64,000 nt of DNA, from positions 51,282,398 to 51,346,397 of the forward strand of contig NC_092521.1 in assembly GCF_037038585.1 (NCBI RefSeq), written 5' to 3'. Position numbers and translations under genes: made by a program. A model generated the notes under the pieces. It was not told the DNA's origin and made no database searches. It saw only the letters and a list, made by a program, of their open reading frames with translations. This DNA comes from Patagioenas fasciata. Its lineage: Eukaryota > Chordata > Aves > Columbiformes > Columbidae. Of the stretch, positions 62,374 through 64,000 are shown in pieces; positions within the stretch are counted from its first letter, which is position 1; each line of letters starts with the position of its first letter.

Positions 62374-64000
62374 GTAAGTTCTGAGGAATAACTACATTTT
62401 ACTAGTTTGATTTTTACTTTGGCATTTAAAGAAAGATTTAAGGTTCTTGCTGCTTCTGCTTGAATGGGTATCTCTTTCTTAAAAATCAGGCCTTGATGAA
62501 AAATAACTTTATAGTTGTCATACTTAAGCATTCTTATGAAATTCTTGTCATTGATTTGCAAAAAACCTTTTTTGGCATCAGTAGGGAAACAACACCATCT
62601 TCCTGAAGTACTTGGGAGTATATGTTTCTTTATTTCTTACAAGAAATATTCTGGATCAGACCAGTGGTCCTCCTATGTTGTCTGTCTGTGACCATAGTAA
62701 AAAGTGATGTTATTGTGGGAGAGCTTGTGAACCTGGGCACTGTCTGTGCCATGTTGTGCTTGTATGTCCCCAGCATAAAAAAATTGTTACATTAGAAATG
62801 TTGAAGTTACAGATCTACCTACTTCCTTTTTTATCACCCTGCAGAAATTTGTTCTGCTGTATTAAACAGCTGCTGTTTAAAAACAAAGCCGTTAGTAATA
62901 GTTATTTATACCTTTGACTAGTTCAAAAAGAAAATGAAAGGTGAATGTGTTTGTGTTTCTTATGTACATAATATTGTAACATGGAATCCCAAATATTTTT
63001 GTTTTTTTTTCTTTTTTCATAATTTTCTTTTCTGTAGGTATCTTGTTTCATTCAGGTTTTATCCCTGTTCTTCACTGAGCAGATTGAATTAGGTAGCATT
63101 ACTCTTACCCTTGTAATTTGTTTGCAAGTGTCTGTTAGCAGCCTGTAGCTGCAACTATTGTAGCAAAATCATTCAGCAAAAACCCCAGTACATAATATTC
63201 TTGTCCTTTTCTGCATACTTTTATATTAACAACTGCCTTTATTAATTTTAATAATGTTATATACAAGTTCTAGGGATTATGTTTATACTGTCAAAGCTGT
63301 TTCTTTCCATTCTGTTGTCCATCCTTTTCCTTAGCGTTGTATTTTTCCAGGCTCCAGCTAGCCATTTTCTCGCCCTTTGATAGATCTTATTGTGTAGATG
63401 TGCTCCTGTTGAATGCTGAAAAACTCCTTTTCCTTGTGCTAGTCCAGCAAACTTGGTAACTTTCTTGATTACCCCTAAACTGACAGAGTGATTTTGGTTA
63501 TTTTTCACTTTTTGATTAATTTAATGTCCTCAGAACTTGCCAGACCAAAGGGTGGCATTTCTCTTTCCTGTGTGCTTTTCAGGTGAAAAAAAACAGCTCA
63601 AAACTCAAAGCTGTGGTCCTTGTTATTACCCACATATGTCTGTTTTCCCAGATTCTAGGCTAAAGATGAGGGATGTTTTTTGTTGTTTTTTAGAGAATTC
63701 TGAATTTGAGAACTTGAGACTCTGTTGACTGAGAACCTCAAACATTGCAGCTTCTTTCAAATCAGAAGTTAGCTGCTCAGTTATCCTTGGTTCCAAGGCA
63801 TTTTCCAAGACTTAAAGGGAAGAGGAATACTTACACTCAGGTGTTGAAGGTGCTTGATCCCTGGTGGTCCATGAGAAATGGAGTTTTTCTGAACTCTTCA
63901 CATTGGGATATTTCGTGAATGTTAAATTTAGCCCTGACTGGGATCTTGCCTTGTCAGCTGCTGTCAAGCTCACCAGGCTCAGTGGAAATGTCCAGCATGG
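62374..64000 (+). other. USP14: USP14 intron 3, 5' part
   Basis: At least 1,627 bp. I looked for the next exon (GMTLLMMGSAD...) and did not find it, so it lies past the window end. It contains an old antisense CR1 piece near 62,645. Confidence 0.75.
62645..62740 (-). mobile_element. old CR1-like 3' end, antisense
   Basis: TATTCTGGATCAGACCAGTG then GTCCTCCTATGTTGTCTGTC resembles the reverse complement of the ancient sauropsid CR1 tail (GGGTCAGACCAAAGGTCC, then CTAGCCCAGTATCCTGTC). Diverged; edges approximate. Confidence 0.55.

Overview
This is vertebrate nuclear DNA, almost certainly from a bird. It is AT-rich, with long introns, GT-AG splicing, CR1 retrotransposon fragments carrying the sauropsid ATTCTATG/ATTCTGTG-type 3' ends, and a solo LTR of avian endogenous-retrovirus type. 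The order is not determined. I recognised the genes by conceptual splicing and comparison with the mammalian proteins as I remember them; no database search was run.

Layout. Positions 1-53,536 hold the 3' nine-tenths of ROCK1 (Rho-associated coiled-coil kinase 1) on the + strand: exons 3 to 33 by mammalian numbering. Exons 1-2 (about 59 residues) lie upstream. I resolved 31 exons. Joined, they keep one open frame of 1,299 complete codons, and every junction has GT-AG and a matching phase. With 59 upstream residues the full protein would be about 1,358 aa. Residue numbers below use that assumption. The kinase domain lies in exons 3-9, the linker in 10-11, the coiled coil in 12-27 (Rho-binding region near exons 24-26), a caspase site in exon 27, and the PH domain interrupted by a C1 zinc finger in 28-32. 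Exon 33 carries one coding base, the stop codon and a conserved 3'UTR.

Positions 53,537-58,430 are intergenic. A CpG island at about 58,430-59,420 is the promoter of USP14, a proteasome-associated deubiquitinase, whose first three coding exons (59,057; 61,568; 62,341) encode most of its ubiquitin-like domain. The gene runs out of the window to the right. The two genes are head-to-tail but functionally unrelated: ROCK1 is the RhoA effector driving actomyosin contraction, USP14 trims ubiquitin at the proteasome.

The introns hold at least five CR1 fragments in ROCK1 (all sense), one old antisense CR1 in USP14, and a 662-bp solo LTR in ROCK1 intron 16 with a perfect 5-bp target duplication. I found no new multi-gene system. 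The points most worth checking are a possible kinase-only ROCK1 isoform ending in intron 10, the one-base terminal coding exon, the antisense LTR beside exon 17, and the ROCK1-USP14 junction.
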